Assembly (NCBI RefSeq): GCF_009380165.1
Contig: NZ_WHUF01000004.1
Coordinates: forward strand, 62,001-126,000
From: Rugamonas rivuli
GTDB taxonomy: Bacteria; Pseudomonadota; Gammaproteobacteria; Burkholderiales; Burkholderiaceae_D
Direction: 5' to 3'
Length of the DNA: 64,000 bases
Positions 32,223-41,205 of the stretch are shown piece by piece (within the stretch, counting starts at the first letter, position 1; every line of letters starts with the position of its first letter). The notes beneath the pieces are model-generated. The model saw only the letters and a program-made list of their open reading frames with translations. It did no database searches and had not been told where the DNA came from. The position numbers and the translations under genes are program-made.

Positions 32223-33124
32223 AGCCTTTCGTCCTGGCCCTGCCGGCCAACTACCGGCTGCACGACGTACTGGCCTTCCACAGCCGCGACGCCGAAAGCG
32301 TGGCCGAGGAAGTCAGCCCCGAACGCCTGCGCAAGGGCATGCTGATCGCCGGCGTGCCGGTGGTGCTGGAGATCGTCCCCGACCACGTCGCCGCGCCCAC
32401 CAGCGCCAGCTGCGCCGTGCATGCCGACGGCAAGCTGTCGCCGGCCGCGCAGGAGCAGGTGCGCGAGGCGGCGCTGAGCATCCTCGGGCTGCGCATCGAT
32501 CCCGAACCGTTCAGCGCCTTCGCCGCCAAGGACAAGATGTTCGGGCCACTCACGCGCGCCCAACCCGGCCTGCGCATCGTGCAATCGGCCACCGTGTTCG
32601 AGGCACTGACGTGGGCCATCATCGGCCAGCAGATCAACCTGTCGTTCGCGATATCGTTGCGACGCACCTTCATCCTGCAGGCGGGCCGGCAGCACAGCAG
32701 CGGCTTGTGGTGCTACCCCGCCGCTGCCGATGCGGCCAGGCTGCAAATCGACGACCTAACCAGCCGCAAATTCTCGCGTGCGAAAGCGGAAACGGTGCTG
32801 CGCCTGGCCGGCCTGGTCGCCAGCGGCGAGCTGCCGCTGGAGCTGTCGCCATCGAACAGCATCGAACAGGTGTCCGCCGCGCTGCTGGCCGTCAAAGGCA
32901 TCGGCCCGTGGACCGTCAACTACGGCCTGCTGCGCGGCTATGGCTATGCCGATTGCTCTCTGCACGGTGACGTCGCCATCCGCGCCGCGCTGCAAACCCT
33001 GCTCGGCGAAGAGACCAAGCCGGACATGCCGCGCACCGAAAAAATCCTGGCCAAGTACAGCCCTCACCGCACCATGGCCGCCGCCCACCTGTGGGCCAGC
33101 CTGCACCCGCGCGATCCTGAGTAA
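32219..33124 (+). CDS. AlkA-type DNA-3-methyladenine glycosylase
   Basis: 301-aa DNA repair enzyme. The helix-hairpin-helix is at about residues 222-232 (LAVKGIGPWTV), followed by the catalytic aspartate near 251 (LHGDVAI), with TWAIIGQQINL earlier as in AlkA. It excises alkylated bases. The start is GTG 32219, overlapping the EamA stop in GTGA. No ATG occurs near the start of homology, which supports the GTG. Confidence 0.88.
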   Translation: MKPFVLALPANYRLHDVLAFHSRDAESVAEEVSPERLRKGMLIAGVPVVLEIVPDHVAAPTSASCAVHADGKLSPAAQEQVREAALSILGLRIDPEPFSAFAAKDKMFGPLTRAQPGLRIVQSATVFEALTWAIIGQQINLSFAISLRRTFILQAGRQHSSGLWCYPAAADAARLQIDDLTSRKFSRAKAETVLRLAGLVASGELPLELSPSNSIEQVSAALLAVKGIGPWTVNYGLLRGYGYADCSLHGDVAIRAALQTLLGEETKPDMPRTEKILAKYSPHRTMAAAHLWASLHPRDPE

Positions 33125-33190
33125 GATTCTGCTTGAGCCTGACGCTGCGTCAGGCTTTACGCTGCCTGCATTATCCTGAAGGAGTATGCA

Positions 33191-34057
33191 ATGCAGCCAT
33201 CGCCCCTCGGCCACCTGGCCGGCCCCAAGCCCAGCGCCTGGATGACCGCCACCTTGCGCGCCGCGCATCAACTGTTCGACCAGCCGCTGATCCTGCGCGA
33301 TGCGATATCACTGCGCATCCTGGGCGTCGAACGTGAAGCCGCTTTGCGCGCCGAAGAGGACCGTCAACGCCATCCACTGGCGGTGGCCATGCGCGCCACG
33401 CTGGTGGTGCGCGCACGCCTGGCCGAAGACAACTGGCAGGCCGCGCATAGTCAAGGCGTGAACCAGTACGTGATCCTCGGAGCAGGCCTCGACACCTACG
33501 CCTATCGCGCCGACTGCCTGCCGTCCGCGCGCCTGTACGAAGTCGACCTGCCCGCCATGCAGCAGTGGAAGCGCGACTGCCTGCGCGCAGCGGACATCGC
33601 GGAACCGGCGTCGCTGCACTACGTCGCCACCGATTTCGAACGCACCGCGCTGAGCGACGACCTGCGGCAGGCAGGCTTGGACGACGATGCTCCGTCGTGC
33701 TTCTCCTGGCTGGGCGTCACCATGTACCTGCGGCCGGACGCCGTGATGCGCACCTTGCAGGATATAGCCTCCTGCCCGCAAGGCACCAGCATCGTGTTCG
33801 ACTACTGCGTGCACGCCGACCAGCTGACGGAGACCGAACGTGTGGGACTTCAAGTCGTGAAGACCGCGCTGGCGGCGCAGGGCGAACACCTGCTCAGCGC
33901 CTTCGCGCCGCAGCAGCTGGAGCACATGCTACGCCACTACGGCTTCAGCCAGGTCGAACACTTCGGCGCGCAGGAACTCACCGAGCGCTATCTGGCCGAC
34001 CGCGCCGACGGCCTGCGCCTGAGCGGCATCTTCCGCATGATCAGGGCCACGGTGTGA
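33191..34057 (+). CDS. SAM-dependent methyltransferase, LCMT/TIGR00027 type
   Basis: 288-aa class I methyltransferase of the leucine carboxyl methyltransferase-like family. The SAM site is VILGAGLDTYAYR (about residues 94-106), followed by LYEVDLPAMQQWK and FSWLGVTMYL. Bacterial members methylate unknown small molecules. AAGGAG lies 7 nt before the ATG at 33191. The last codons overlap the GTG start of the accD-like gene. Confidence 0.85.
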   Translation: MQPSPLGHLAGPKPSAWMTATLRAAHQLFDQPLILRDAISLRILGVEREAALRAEEDRQRHPLAVAMRATLVVRARLAEDNWQAAHSQGVNQYVILGAGLDTYAYRADCLPSARLYEVDLPAMQQWKRDCLRAADIAEPASLHYVATDFERTALSDDLRQAGLDDDAPSCFSWLGVTMYLRPDAVMRTLQDIASCPQGTSIVFDYCVHADQLTETERVGLQVVKTALAAQGEHLLSAFAPQQLEHMLRHYGFSQVEHFGAQELTERYLADRADGLRLSGIFRMIRATV

Positions 34058-34923
34058 GCTGGCTGGAGCGACTCCTCCCGCCACACATCAAGCACGGCGG
34101 CGAACAGCGGCAATCCATCCCGTCCGGCCTGTGGCTCAAATGCCCGGCCTGCGATGCGGTGCTGTACCGCGCAGACCTGGAGGCGAATCTGCATGTCTGC
34201 CCCAAATGCAGCCACCATCTGCGCATCCGGGCGCGCGCCCGTCTCGATGCGCTGCTGGACATCGGCGGCCGCCATGAAATCGGCCAGGAAGTACTGCCCG
34301 TCGATACGCTGAAATTCAAAGGCAGCAAGAGCTATCCCGAACGTCTGAAAGCGGCGATGGAAGCCACCGGAGAAACCGACGCCATGATCGTCATCAGCGG
34401 CGCCATCCTGTCGGTGCCGGTGGTGGTGGCGTGCTTCGAGTTCGACTTCATGGGCGGTTCGATGGGCGCGGTGGTGGGCGAGCGCTTTGTGCGCGGCGTG
34501 CAGGCGGCGATCGACCAGCATGTGCCCTTCATCTGCATCACCGCCAGCGGCGGCGCGCGCATGCAGGAGGGGCTGATGTCGCTGATGCAGATGGCGAAGA
34601 CCACCGCCATGCTGACCAGACTGGCGGATAAGAAGCTGCCCTTCGTGTCGGTGCTGACCGATCCGACTTCGGGCGGCATCTCAGCCTCGTTCTGCTTCCT
34701 GGGCGACCTGGTGCTGGCAGAGCCGAAGGCGCTGATCGCCTTCACCGGCGCGCGCGTCATCAAGAGCACGCTGGGCGTGACGCTGCCGGAGGGCTACCAG
34801 CGGCCCGAGTTCTTGCTCGAACGCGGCGCCATCGACATGATCGTCGACCGCCGCGCCATGCGAACAGAGTTGGCCGCGCTACTGGCGCTGCTGCTGAAAC
34901 TGCCGAAGGATGCGCTGGCCTGA
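34054..34923 (+). CDS. Acetyl-CoA carboxylase carboxyltransferase beta subunit, likely second copy
   Basis: 289-aa AccD-type protein. The zinc ribbon has Cys 30, 33, 49 and 52 (CPAC...CPKC), and the crotonase-like domain shows FEFDFMGGSMGAVVGERFVRG and TASGGARMQEG. The start is GTG 34054, overlapping the methyltransferase stop. In betaproteobacteria the housekeeping accD usually follows trpA. This gene sits between a methyltransferase and a MerR regulator, and its C-terminal part departs from the common sequence, so I infer a paralogue. Whether it works with the housekeeping AccA cannot be told here. Confidence 0.85.
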   Translation: MSWLERLLPPHIKHGGEQRQSIPSGLWLKCPACDAVLYRADLEANLHVCPKCSHHLRIRARARLDALLDIGGRHEIGQEVLPVDTLKFKGSKSYPERLKAAMEATGETDAMIVISGAILSVPVVVACFEFDFMGGSMGAVVGERFVRGVQAAIDQHVPFICITASGGARMQEGLMSLMQMAKTTAMLTRLADKKLPFVSVLTDPTSGGISASFCFLGDLVLAEPKALIAFTGARVIKSTLGVTLPEGYQRPEFLLERGAIDMIVDRRAMRTELAALLALLLKLPKDALA

Positions 34924-34952
34924 GACAGCACGGCTGTCGTACACTAGCGCGC

Positions 34953-35993
34953 ATGAAAGAACATCGCGACCGCACCGTCCTGAAAATCGGCGAACTGGCC
35001 ACGCGCACCGGCCTGACGGTGCGCGCGCTGCATCACTACGACAGCATCGGCCTGCTGACGCCATCGGCGCGCGCCGATTCCGGCTACCGCTTGTACAACC
35101 GTGACGACGTCGCGCGCCTGCATCAGATCCAGGCGCTGCGGCGCTTCGGCATGTCGCTGGCCGATATCGCCACCTTCCTCGCCAGCCCGGACGCGCCCTT
35201 CGCCGACATCGTCGCGCAGCAGATCGAGGCACTGGGCAGGGAGATCGCGCAAGCCAGCGCCTTGCGCGATCAGCTGTCGCAACTGCACCGGCAACTGGCC
35301 GACGGCGACGAGCCGGATCTGGAGGCGTGGCTGTCGGCGCTGACGCTGATGGGGCTCTACGAAAAATACTTCACCAAGGATGAGCTGAAACGCCTGCCCT
35401 TCTGGCAGCAGGATGCGCGCCGCAACAGCGGCTGGTCCACGCTGGTAGGGCAGATCCAGGCGCTGATCAATCAAGGCGTGCCAAGCAGCAGCGTACAGGC
35501 GCGTGAACTGTCGGAGCGCTGGATGCTGATGCTCGAACGCGATACGGCCGCCAATCCCGATTTCGTCCGGCGGCTGGGCATCATGATGGAGGTCGAGCCG
35601 TCGGCGCAGCAGCACACCGGCGTCACGCCGCAGCTGAAGCATTACATGGCCGACGCGTTCGCCGAGCACAAGCTGGCGCTGTATGCGCGCTATCTGGATG
35701 CCGATGAGCTGGAACGTCTGCGGGCCGGCATCTCCAGCCATGTGCCGGAGTGGATGGCGCTGATTGCGGCGGTCCATCAGCAGATGGAGAGTGGCGCGAC
35801 GCCGGGCGACGCCACCTCGCAGGAGCTGGCGCGCGAGTGGATGAAGCTGTTCCGCATCCGCATCGGCGACAACCCTGCGACGCTGGCGAAAATCCGCCAC
35901 GCGCACGAACAGGAACCGCGCCTGCTGACCGGCACCTGGATCACACCCGCCATGCTCGATTTCATCCGGCTATCCTACACTGCGGCGGTTTGA
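34953..35993 (+). CDS. MerR-family regulator with TipAS-like ligand domain
   Basis: 346-aa regulator. The MerR winged helix is at residues 9-78 (KIGELATRTGLTVRALHHYD, then FGMSLADI), followed by a coiled coil (80-115). The C-terminal 200 residues hold two similar helical units, each with an ELxxRWMxL- or ELAREWMKLF-type stretch, resembling the TipAS drug-binding fold. Such proteins sense hydrophobic compounds and activate efflux or modification genes. The target is unknown. It starts 29 nt after the accD-like gene. Confidence 0.85.
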   Translation: MKEHRDRTVLKIGELATRTGLTVRALHHYDSIGLLTPSARADSGYRLYNRDDVARLHQIQALRRFGMSLADIATFLASPDAPFADIVAQQIEALGREIAQASALRDQLSQLHRQLADGDEPDLEAWLSALTLMGLYEKYFTKDELKRLPFWQQDARRNSGWSTLVGQIQALINQGVPSSSVQARELSERWMLMLERDTAANPDFVRRLGIMMEVEPSAQQHTGVTPQLKHYMADAFAEHKLALYARYLDADELERLRAGISSHVPEWMALIAAVHQQMESGATPGDATSQELAREWMKLFRIRIGDNPATLAKIRHAHEQEPRLLTGTWITPAMLDFIRLSYTAAV

Positions 35994-36045
35994 TTCGGCG
36001 TAGAGTAAAGGTCCACACAACGCCCTACGCTAGCGGAGGTGCCCC

Positions 36046-36486
36046 ATGGACGATCACATCAACAGCGATTACAAAACCGACATCCTTGCGTGGATCAACC
36101 ACCAGGTGGAACTGCTGCGCGCCCGCAAGTTGGACGAGCTGGATCTGGAAAATCTCATCGAAGAAATCGCGTGCATGGGTATCGAATTGAAGCACGAACT
36201 GGAACACCGCATGGAACTGCTGATCATGCACCTGCTGAGGTGCAAGTACCAGCCCGAGCGCATCTCCGGCAGCTGGCGCGGGACCATCCGCGAGCAACGC
36301 CGCAGGATCGCCCGCTTGCTCAAAGACGCCCCCAGCCTGGCCCGCACCGTCGACGATTACCTGGACGAGAGCTACGCAGCAGCCGCCGCGCGCGCGGCCG
36401 ACGAAACCGGGCTGCCCCCGGCGACATTCCCGCCGACGAACCCGTTCAGCAAACAACAAATCTTCGATCCCGACTTTTTGCCCTGA
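36046..36486 (+). CDS. DUF29 family protein
   Basis: 146-aa helical protein with the DUF29 pattern YKTDILAWINHQVELLRARKL near residues 9-29, then LDLENLIEEI, HLLRCKYQPERISGSWRGTIREQR and a C-terminal NPFSKQQIFDPDFLP. Function is unknown; the family is common and often multi-copy in cyanobacteria and proteobacteria. A CGGAGG site precedes the ATG. It is the last clearly intact gene before the decayed accessory region. Confidence 0.85.
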   Translation: MDDHINSDYKTDILAWINHQVELLRARKLDELDLENLIEEIACMGIELKHELEHRMELLIMHLLRCKYQPERISGSWRGTIREQRRRIARLLKDAPSLARTVDDYLDESYAAAAARAADETGLPPATFPPTNPFSKQQIFDPDFLP

Positions 36487-36517
36487 AAAACGAAAGAGCC
36501 CTGAACATGGTCAACCG

Positions 36518-36893
36518 CTACGCGATCCGGTTTGCCGACAAGTCCCAGCCGCCTGCAGTGTTGCCTCCCAAGCCACCCGCGATCTTCTGCCGCGTGTAGC
36601 GCCACGTGATCTTCGAATATTTCAGCGCGACGTGCTCGCCCAGGATGCCCCCCCTCGCGGATGGCTGGCGACACGCCGCCGATCAACACGCTCTCCAACG
36701 TGATCTCGAAATACTTGACCCGTTCACCCATCGCGTCAGCGCACATGAATTCGATCGTCGCCGACGCGATGGTCTTGCCCGACGAGCAAGCCTGCAGAAG
36801 CAATGGCGTGGAGAAGTCCGCAAGCTTGGATATCACGATGTCCCCGTGCTCGCATCGCTCGGAAGTATGTCCGCCGCCGGTAGAGGCCGTAGC
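36518..36893 (-). pseudogene. Remnant of a type VI secretion Hcp gene
   Basis: Minus-strand translation gives about 125 C-terminal residues of an Hcp protein: GGGHTSERCEHGDIVISKL, FSTPLLLQACSSGKTIASAT, ERVKYFEITLESVLIGGVSP and, after a shift of frame, ALKYSKITWRYTRQK and the end GGNTAGGWDLSANRIA with a TAG at 36518. The frame changes inside a run of seven G (plus-strand C run 36648-36654), and an in-frame TAA at 36894-36896 cuts off the N-terminus. Hcp forms the inner tube of the T6SS. No other T6SS core gene is near, so this was an orphan hcp that has decayed or contains a homopolymer error. Confidence 0.8.
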
Positions 36894-37030
36894 TTACTTA
36901 ACGGTGCCTCGATGCAAATCGGTGCCAACAGCCCACGGCGGCATCGGGCACTGATGAGACTGAAATCACGCTGGAGCGTGGATGCGGATGCTCTACTTGA
37001 ACTGTTCACACAGAGCCTAATGCCGCTAAG

Positions 37031-37766
37031 TTACAGCTTACGCTTTGATCTCAACTGTGCTGCTTTCTTGGGCATTTCATATAAGGCGTCGAGCGTGTGT
37101 TCGAGGATTTCGACGGCTAGCTTCAGCTCCATGTCGGCGGGCCTTGCCAACTCATGAACCGCAGAATTACCGAGATAACGATGCTCATGAAGGGTATCCG
37201 CAGAAGCCTTGGTCAGCAGCCCTCGCTCATGCAAGCCGGCTATGCGTCCGCTCAGATCCGCTCTTCGAACGATTTTGGCGCAGCCACCTTTTTCCTGGAC
37301 CTCCACTGGGCCGTCAGCAATGCCCTGTGCTGAGCAGATGCCCTCTACTAACGCCCTCAACCCAGCAGCACATAGCGTATTGCTCTCGGAGTTGAAGCAG
37401 TCAACCGATTCGGAGTAGATCCTGCGTAGTGCAGTGGGCACATTTTGGAAGGGTCGAGCGATCAGACTGCTCTCTTTTCTTAACGGGTATAACCGCTCGA
37501 TGGTCCCATCCTCGCCGGGAGCTTGATTCTCTGAGAACCAGCTAGCATGGCGAAACGAGACTGTCGCCCCCCTGGCATTCGAGAATTTGATAGTGCTCGG
37601 TCCAAGATACATCCCATCCCTCATGCCGATTCCAAGCCGAACCGTCCTTATCAAGCGATACCGTGACGAGATGACGGGTAGGCCTTTTACACTCCAAGCA
37701 AAGCACTTGTCGTATATGGCCCTTCGTCTTGTTTTCGATGGAGTCTTCCTTGCTTTCGTCTTCCAC
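37031..37766 (-). pseudogene. DUF4145 domain protein, frameshifted
   Basis: Two overlapping minus-strand frames together give a DUF4145 protein. The N-part (from GTG 37766, with TAGGAG 8 nt before it) holds CLECKRPTRHLVTVS and HYQILECQG. The C-part holds ATVSFRHASWFSENQ, LCAAGLRALVEGIC and YLGNSAVHEL. They meet at a run of six G (plus-strand C run 37567-37572), where one indel separates them. DUF4145 proteins often accompany restriction and defence genes; their function is unclear. The joined protein would be about 245 aa. The break may be real or a sequencing error. Confidence 0.75.
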
Positions 37767-37820
37767 TATTTTCACTCCTAAAGGCTACCGCTTTGAATCA
37801 CTCCGCTATCGCGAACCGGA

Positions 37821-38351
37821 CTACAGATGAACAGCAGTTCGCACTTTCGTTCGGATTTCTTCTAAGTGATGCTTCGGGCCTGGCCGCATCACCGACCAAT
37901 AACGAGGAGCTCCTTTGTAGGTGCTCCCGCTGGTGAGCTCCACAACGTGATCGTGGGCGAGAAGCTTAACCAATACCGTGACCCCGCAACGTAGATTGAC
38001 GAGCGGATCTTCTAAGCTATGGGCTTGACGGCTCAATGGCTCTAGACCATAAGGTCCTTCGTCCTCATAGCTGAGCTGAAGGAGTCCTATCGAATCGATG
38101 CCCAACGGTGGTGGCTCGTGATAAATGCTATGAGGATTCCAACTGGATTCACGAAACGCCATCGCGACAATCAGCTCAGACCAGAACTTCAATTTCAGAT
38201 CAGCTGAGAGCCCGCTGTAGCCTTGAATGAAGCCATCAGGATTCCCTAGTTCTAAACTCGTTAAGTTGGCCTGAACAGAGCCTAGAAGCTGCTTGGACCA
38301 AGCCTTTCGCTCAGGCTTTTGGTCCCAAGATAAAACGATTTGTTCGCTCAT
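37821..38351 (-). CDS. Lytic transglycosylase-like muramidase
   Basis: 176-aa protein of the lysozyme-like fold. MAFRESSWNP (catalytic Glu about residue 68) is followed by GIDSIGLLQLSYEDE (85-99) and a late NLRCGVTVLVKLL, the order seen in SLT/goose-type lysozyme domains. There is no signal peptide, so export would need a dedicated route. It starts 25 nt after the lipoprotein gene and precedes the DUF4145 and hcp remnants on the same strand. A T6SS-type peptidoglycan effector is possible but not shown. Confidence 0.7.
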   Translation of the reverse strand: MSEQIVLSWDQKPERKAWSKQLLGSVQANLTSLELGNPDGFIQGYSGLSADLKLKFWSELIVAMAFRESSWNPHSIYHEPPPLGIDSIGLLQLSYEDEGPYGLEPLSRQAHSLEDPLVNLRCGVTVLVKLLAHDHVVELTSGSTYKGAPRYWSVMRPGPKHHLEEIRTKVRTAVHL

Positions 38352-38376
38352 GACGTGGCCTCGTTATCGTAGAGGT

Positions 38377-39678
38377 CTAGTTACCCATTGCCACCACACA
38401 TGCATTTACGTTTGCCGGCACTTGCGAGGCTCTGCCAACGACGCCCCATTTAAGGAGATCTACAAGATTCTGCTTATCTTCTGCCTCTTTTTTAGCGGTC
38501 GCTGCTGCGGCCTGAAGATTATTGAGCTCAAGATTTAATTGGCTGAGCTTGACACTCTCGTCATCCAAAGTTTTTTTTAACCAATCCCTTCTTCTCTGCG
38601 ACTGTCTCTTCTCTGAGTCCGCATCCGATAGTCTCTTCTGGATGAGATTTTTCTGGTTCTGCGGTGTGACAGATTGTGTGTTCATTTGCACAGAGTCGAA
38701 CTCGCTCAGATCGGCTTGTGCAGTGAAGCTTTTCTCCTTAGCGTTCTGAAGTCTGTTGTCCTCGGCTGTGAACTTGTCTTTTGCACGGTCTGTTAACGTC
38801 ACTGCGTGATCGTATTCAGCCTTCTTATCGGCTACGTTTTTTTGAGCTTCATTTGCAGCCTGTTGAGCCGTCTGGGCCGCATTTTTTGCTGCGTCCAGCA
38901 GTGGTTTTCCATCGGTAGCATCCGCTCCTTTTTTCGCGGCGGCCTGCCCTGTCACAGCACTCTGAATGTCGGCCACGGTAACGGTGGAGAGCACGACCTT
39001 GCTTTGCAAGGTGCGAAGCTTCAAGTCTATTTTTCCGATTGCACTGTGCAGGCTGACATACATGCCAGTGAGGGCGTTGTATGCGGTGTTTGTATCTGCT
39101 TCACTGACACCAGCCAATACGAAGTCTGCACGAGACGATTTGAATACACCCTCTGGGGTATAGGCCAACTGCCAGAAGGACGGAGCAACTGATGAAATCT
39201 CAGTAGAGAGGCAATCCATCGCCTGTGCGGCTAAGCCGTAATTCACGGCCTGCACAGTGAGGGCGTAGTGGCTGCTCCACAAATTAGAGAGGCCTGCAGC
39301 ACCCGCGCCCGAGTTTCGAACTGCGTTGCTTTTGGTCGCCACACCGATCGCCGACACCACTATCCCCACGAACTGGAAATTGCTCACGACATCAATTTCG
39401 CCAAGTAAATATTTTTGGCGGTCCAAATAGGCTCCCTTCATGGCCATTGCCTGACTTTGCACACCGTTGATGGAGGTCTCCACCGGCATGATGGCAGGAG
39501 ACTCATCGAAGGCTTTATCGTAAATAACCGATTTCCCGTTCAATACATACTGAGCTTTAAGGCCTGCTTTTCGCTCATCGGGTCCTGCCGGTTTGATATC
39601 TGGGCCGGCCACTTGACTCGGCATCACGCTGCAACCGCTAGACATCGCGGCAATCAAGACAACGGATACTGCTTTCAT
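38377..39678 (-). CDS. Coiled-coil lipoprotein
   Basis: 433-aa predicted lipoprotein with lipobox MSSGC (Cys about 16) after a short hydrophobic signal. The N-terminal half (25-240) is a globular region of unknown family. Residues 255-420 form a long charged coiled coil with Ala-, Lys- and Gln-rich heptads (NAAQTAQQAANEAQKN, AAAATAKKEAEDK). The start at ATG 39678 puts the signal at the N-terminus; ATG 39720 is an alternative. It lies directly upstream of the muramidase-like gene and could be its periplasmic partner or immunity protein. Function is unknown. Confidence 0.6.
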   Translation of the reverse strand: MKAVSVVLIAAMSSGCSVMPSQVAGPDIKPAGPDERKAGLKAQYVLNGKSVIYDKAFDESPAIMPVETSINGVQSQAMAMKGAYLDRQKYLLGEIDVVSNFQFVGIVVSAIGVATKSNAVRNSGAGAAGLSNLWSSHYALTVQAVNYGLAAQAMDCLSTEISSVAPSFWQLAYTPEGVFKSSRADFVLAGVSEADTNTAYNALTGMYVSLHSAIGKIDLKLRTLQSKVVLSTVTVADIQSAVTGQAAAKKGADATDGKPLLDAAKNAAQTAQQAANEAQKNVADKKAEYDHAVTLTDRAKDKFTAEDNRLQNAKEKSFTAQADLSEFDSVQMNTQSVTPQNQKNLIQKRLSDADSEKRQSQRRRDWLKKTLDDESVKLSQLNLELNNLQAAAATAKKEAEDKQNLVDLLKWGVVGRASQVPANVNACVVAMGN

Positions 39679-39807
39679 GACGTGCGAACGTGAAGGAGCA
39701 AGGCACTTGGTGAAGTGCATGTGTATTTCGTTAGGACGAGTTCCAGCAACAATGCGACGAAGTGGCATCAGGTGCATATTGTTCCCCAGTTTTTTTGGTA
39801 TTGTTTT

Positions 39808-39831
39808 GATAATTATCAAATGATAATAATC
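39808..39831. promoter_or_regulatory. Fur-box-like palindrome between the lipoprotein and protease genes
   Basis: TGATAATTATCA (39808-39819) is a perfect 12-bp palindrome followed by ATGATAATAATC, giving three GATAAT-like hexamers in a row. This resembles a Fur-binding pattern. It sits 130 bp before the divergent lipoprotein start and 207 bp before the protease start. The AT-rich setting of this element could also produce such a match by chance. Confidence 0.35.
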
Positions 39832-40014
39832 CTTTTCCACGGAGAGATCTTTGTATTTTTTATTCTTACGACAGCTTTGTTGTCCTCGTCAGACGCTAGC
39901 ATTCAAGAAGCAAGCTCAATGTAGGCTCATTAAAAGAGCCTCTTAGAGACGAACAATACAAACCTTGGATCGTCTATGATCTCCACCTCTCTCTATACCC
40001 AAGGATGGCCCTAT

Positions 40015-41022
40015 ATGAGTGCTGAGCACGAGGATCTTTTAACGCCCATATCGATTGCGGAACAAAATCCGAACGAGAGCAATGAGGAGGCATCATTGAC
40101 CTCTACCTTCCGCGAGCTATTGGGAAGTGATTCGGCCACCATGGACTGTCAGTTGGCGGCGAAGTGCGTCACGATGTTGATTCAGCGGCTGGACCCTGCG
40201 TTAGATCTCAGTCGCCTACTTCGATGGGTCGTGGCTGAGGACATATACGAGGGAGCGGAGCAGCTAGCTGCCGAATTAGGTCGAGAGATCCGGCTCACGA
40301 AAACTGAAAACAGCACCTCTGGTGGTCGCATCGTTGAGACAGCGGAGGGAAGCATTTTGCTGTTGCCTGCATCAACGTTCAGATATCTGATCGATGGGCC
40401 TGAGGGTATGGCTCAATTTACTATTAATTTGCTCCATCACGAACTTTGCCACGTGCACGATGAAGCCGTGCGGAAGTCGATGCCTGGCTGGCACGATCAG
40501 ATGACGGGCCGCCCGCTAACAAATCGTATGTTTGGCCCCATGATCTGGTTATGGGACGAATATTCAGCGAATAGGCGATCGACTAAGACCATCCAGCCCG
40601 ATGTCGAGCGGTACCAATTTGAGCTGGTCGTGAAGGAGTATCCAACCGTTCGGGAGAACGTTGCAAAGGCCATCGAATCATGGCGCGATCATGGGGATAT
40701 GGGGCAACTCTTTTCTGAACTTACATCGTCCTTTGGGCACCTCTTTAAGCTGCTTGGGTATTCACTCGGAAGTGCCGCAGGACGAGGCATTAGTCTGGAG
40801 CAGTTCGATCCTGTGTCCTATCAATTTCTTCGTGAGACGTGGCTTGCAAGCCTGCTCGAAGAAGAAAGCATCGAGCAGCTCAATACCCTCTACGAGACCT
40901 TTGGGAGCTGGTCCGGCATCGAGGTCTTCGATGAATTTGCCGAGACTTGCCGATTGGTCTTTTGGGATGTCGGCATTCAGATTCACGCTGACCACGATCG
41001 TCTCAGGGCTAAAATTCCTTGA
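40015..41022 (+). CDS. Predicted zinc metalloprotease
   Basis: 335-aa protein of unknown family with a gluzincin-like site: HELCH (His142, Glu143, His146) in LLHHELCHVHDEA, and WDEYSANR about 36 residues later that offers Glu182 as third ligand. There is no signal peptide or membrane segment. ATG 40015 has AAGGATGG upstream, which is better than the in-frame ATG at 39976. The remaining 150 residues are helical, without recognised domains. It is divergent from the lipoprotein gene. Confidence 0.6.
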   Translation: MSAEHEDLLTPISIAEQNPNESNEEASLTSTFRELLGSDSATMDCQLAAKCVTMLIQRLDPALDLSRLLRWVVAEDIYEGAEQLAAELGREIRLTKTENSTSGGRIVETAEGSILLLPASTFRYLIDGPEGMAQFTINLLHHELCHVHDEAVRKSMPGWHDQMTGRPLTNRMFGPMIWLWDEYSANRRSTKTIQPDVERYQFELVVKEYPTVRENVAKAIESWRDHGDMGQLFSELTSSFGHLFKLLGYSLGSAAGRGISLEQFDPVSYQFLRETWLASLLEEESIEQLNTLYETFGSWSGIEVFDEFAETCRLVFWDVGIQIHADHDRLRAKIP

Positions 41023-41081
41023 GTGAGCGAGACATTCTCGCCTAGAGCCTTAAGTTCAGGACGAATGGGCCGAGCTGCCCA

Positions 41082-41177
41082 CTATCGATTTATGCGTTTC
41101 TTGACGCTTTCGGCTTTGTAGCGGAAATAATAAACGCCGTGGCGATTGATGAGGAGACGAGGTGCTTTAATGTGCAT
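41082..41177 (-). pseudogene. Integrase remnant (first 31 codons)
   Basis: From ATG 41177 the minus strand reads MHIKAPRLLINRHGVYYFR and on to KKRINR, then TAG at 41082. This matches the start of the intact integrase at 57940 (VQIKAPRLYRNRCGVYYFR). The rest of the gene is missing. The remnant keeps the position and orientation relative to the terminator and att copy that the intact integrase has, so it marks the integrase end of an earlier element. Confidence 0.8.
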
Positions 41178-41205
41178 GGTGGCTCATTCAGTGGCACACC
41201 CGGAA

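Noticed and set aside
36606..37157. Plus-strand frame across the Hcp remnant
   Set aside because: The minus strand of the same DNA encodes clear Hcp and DUF4145 sequence, while the plus frame matches nothing.
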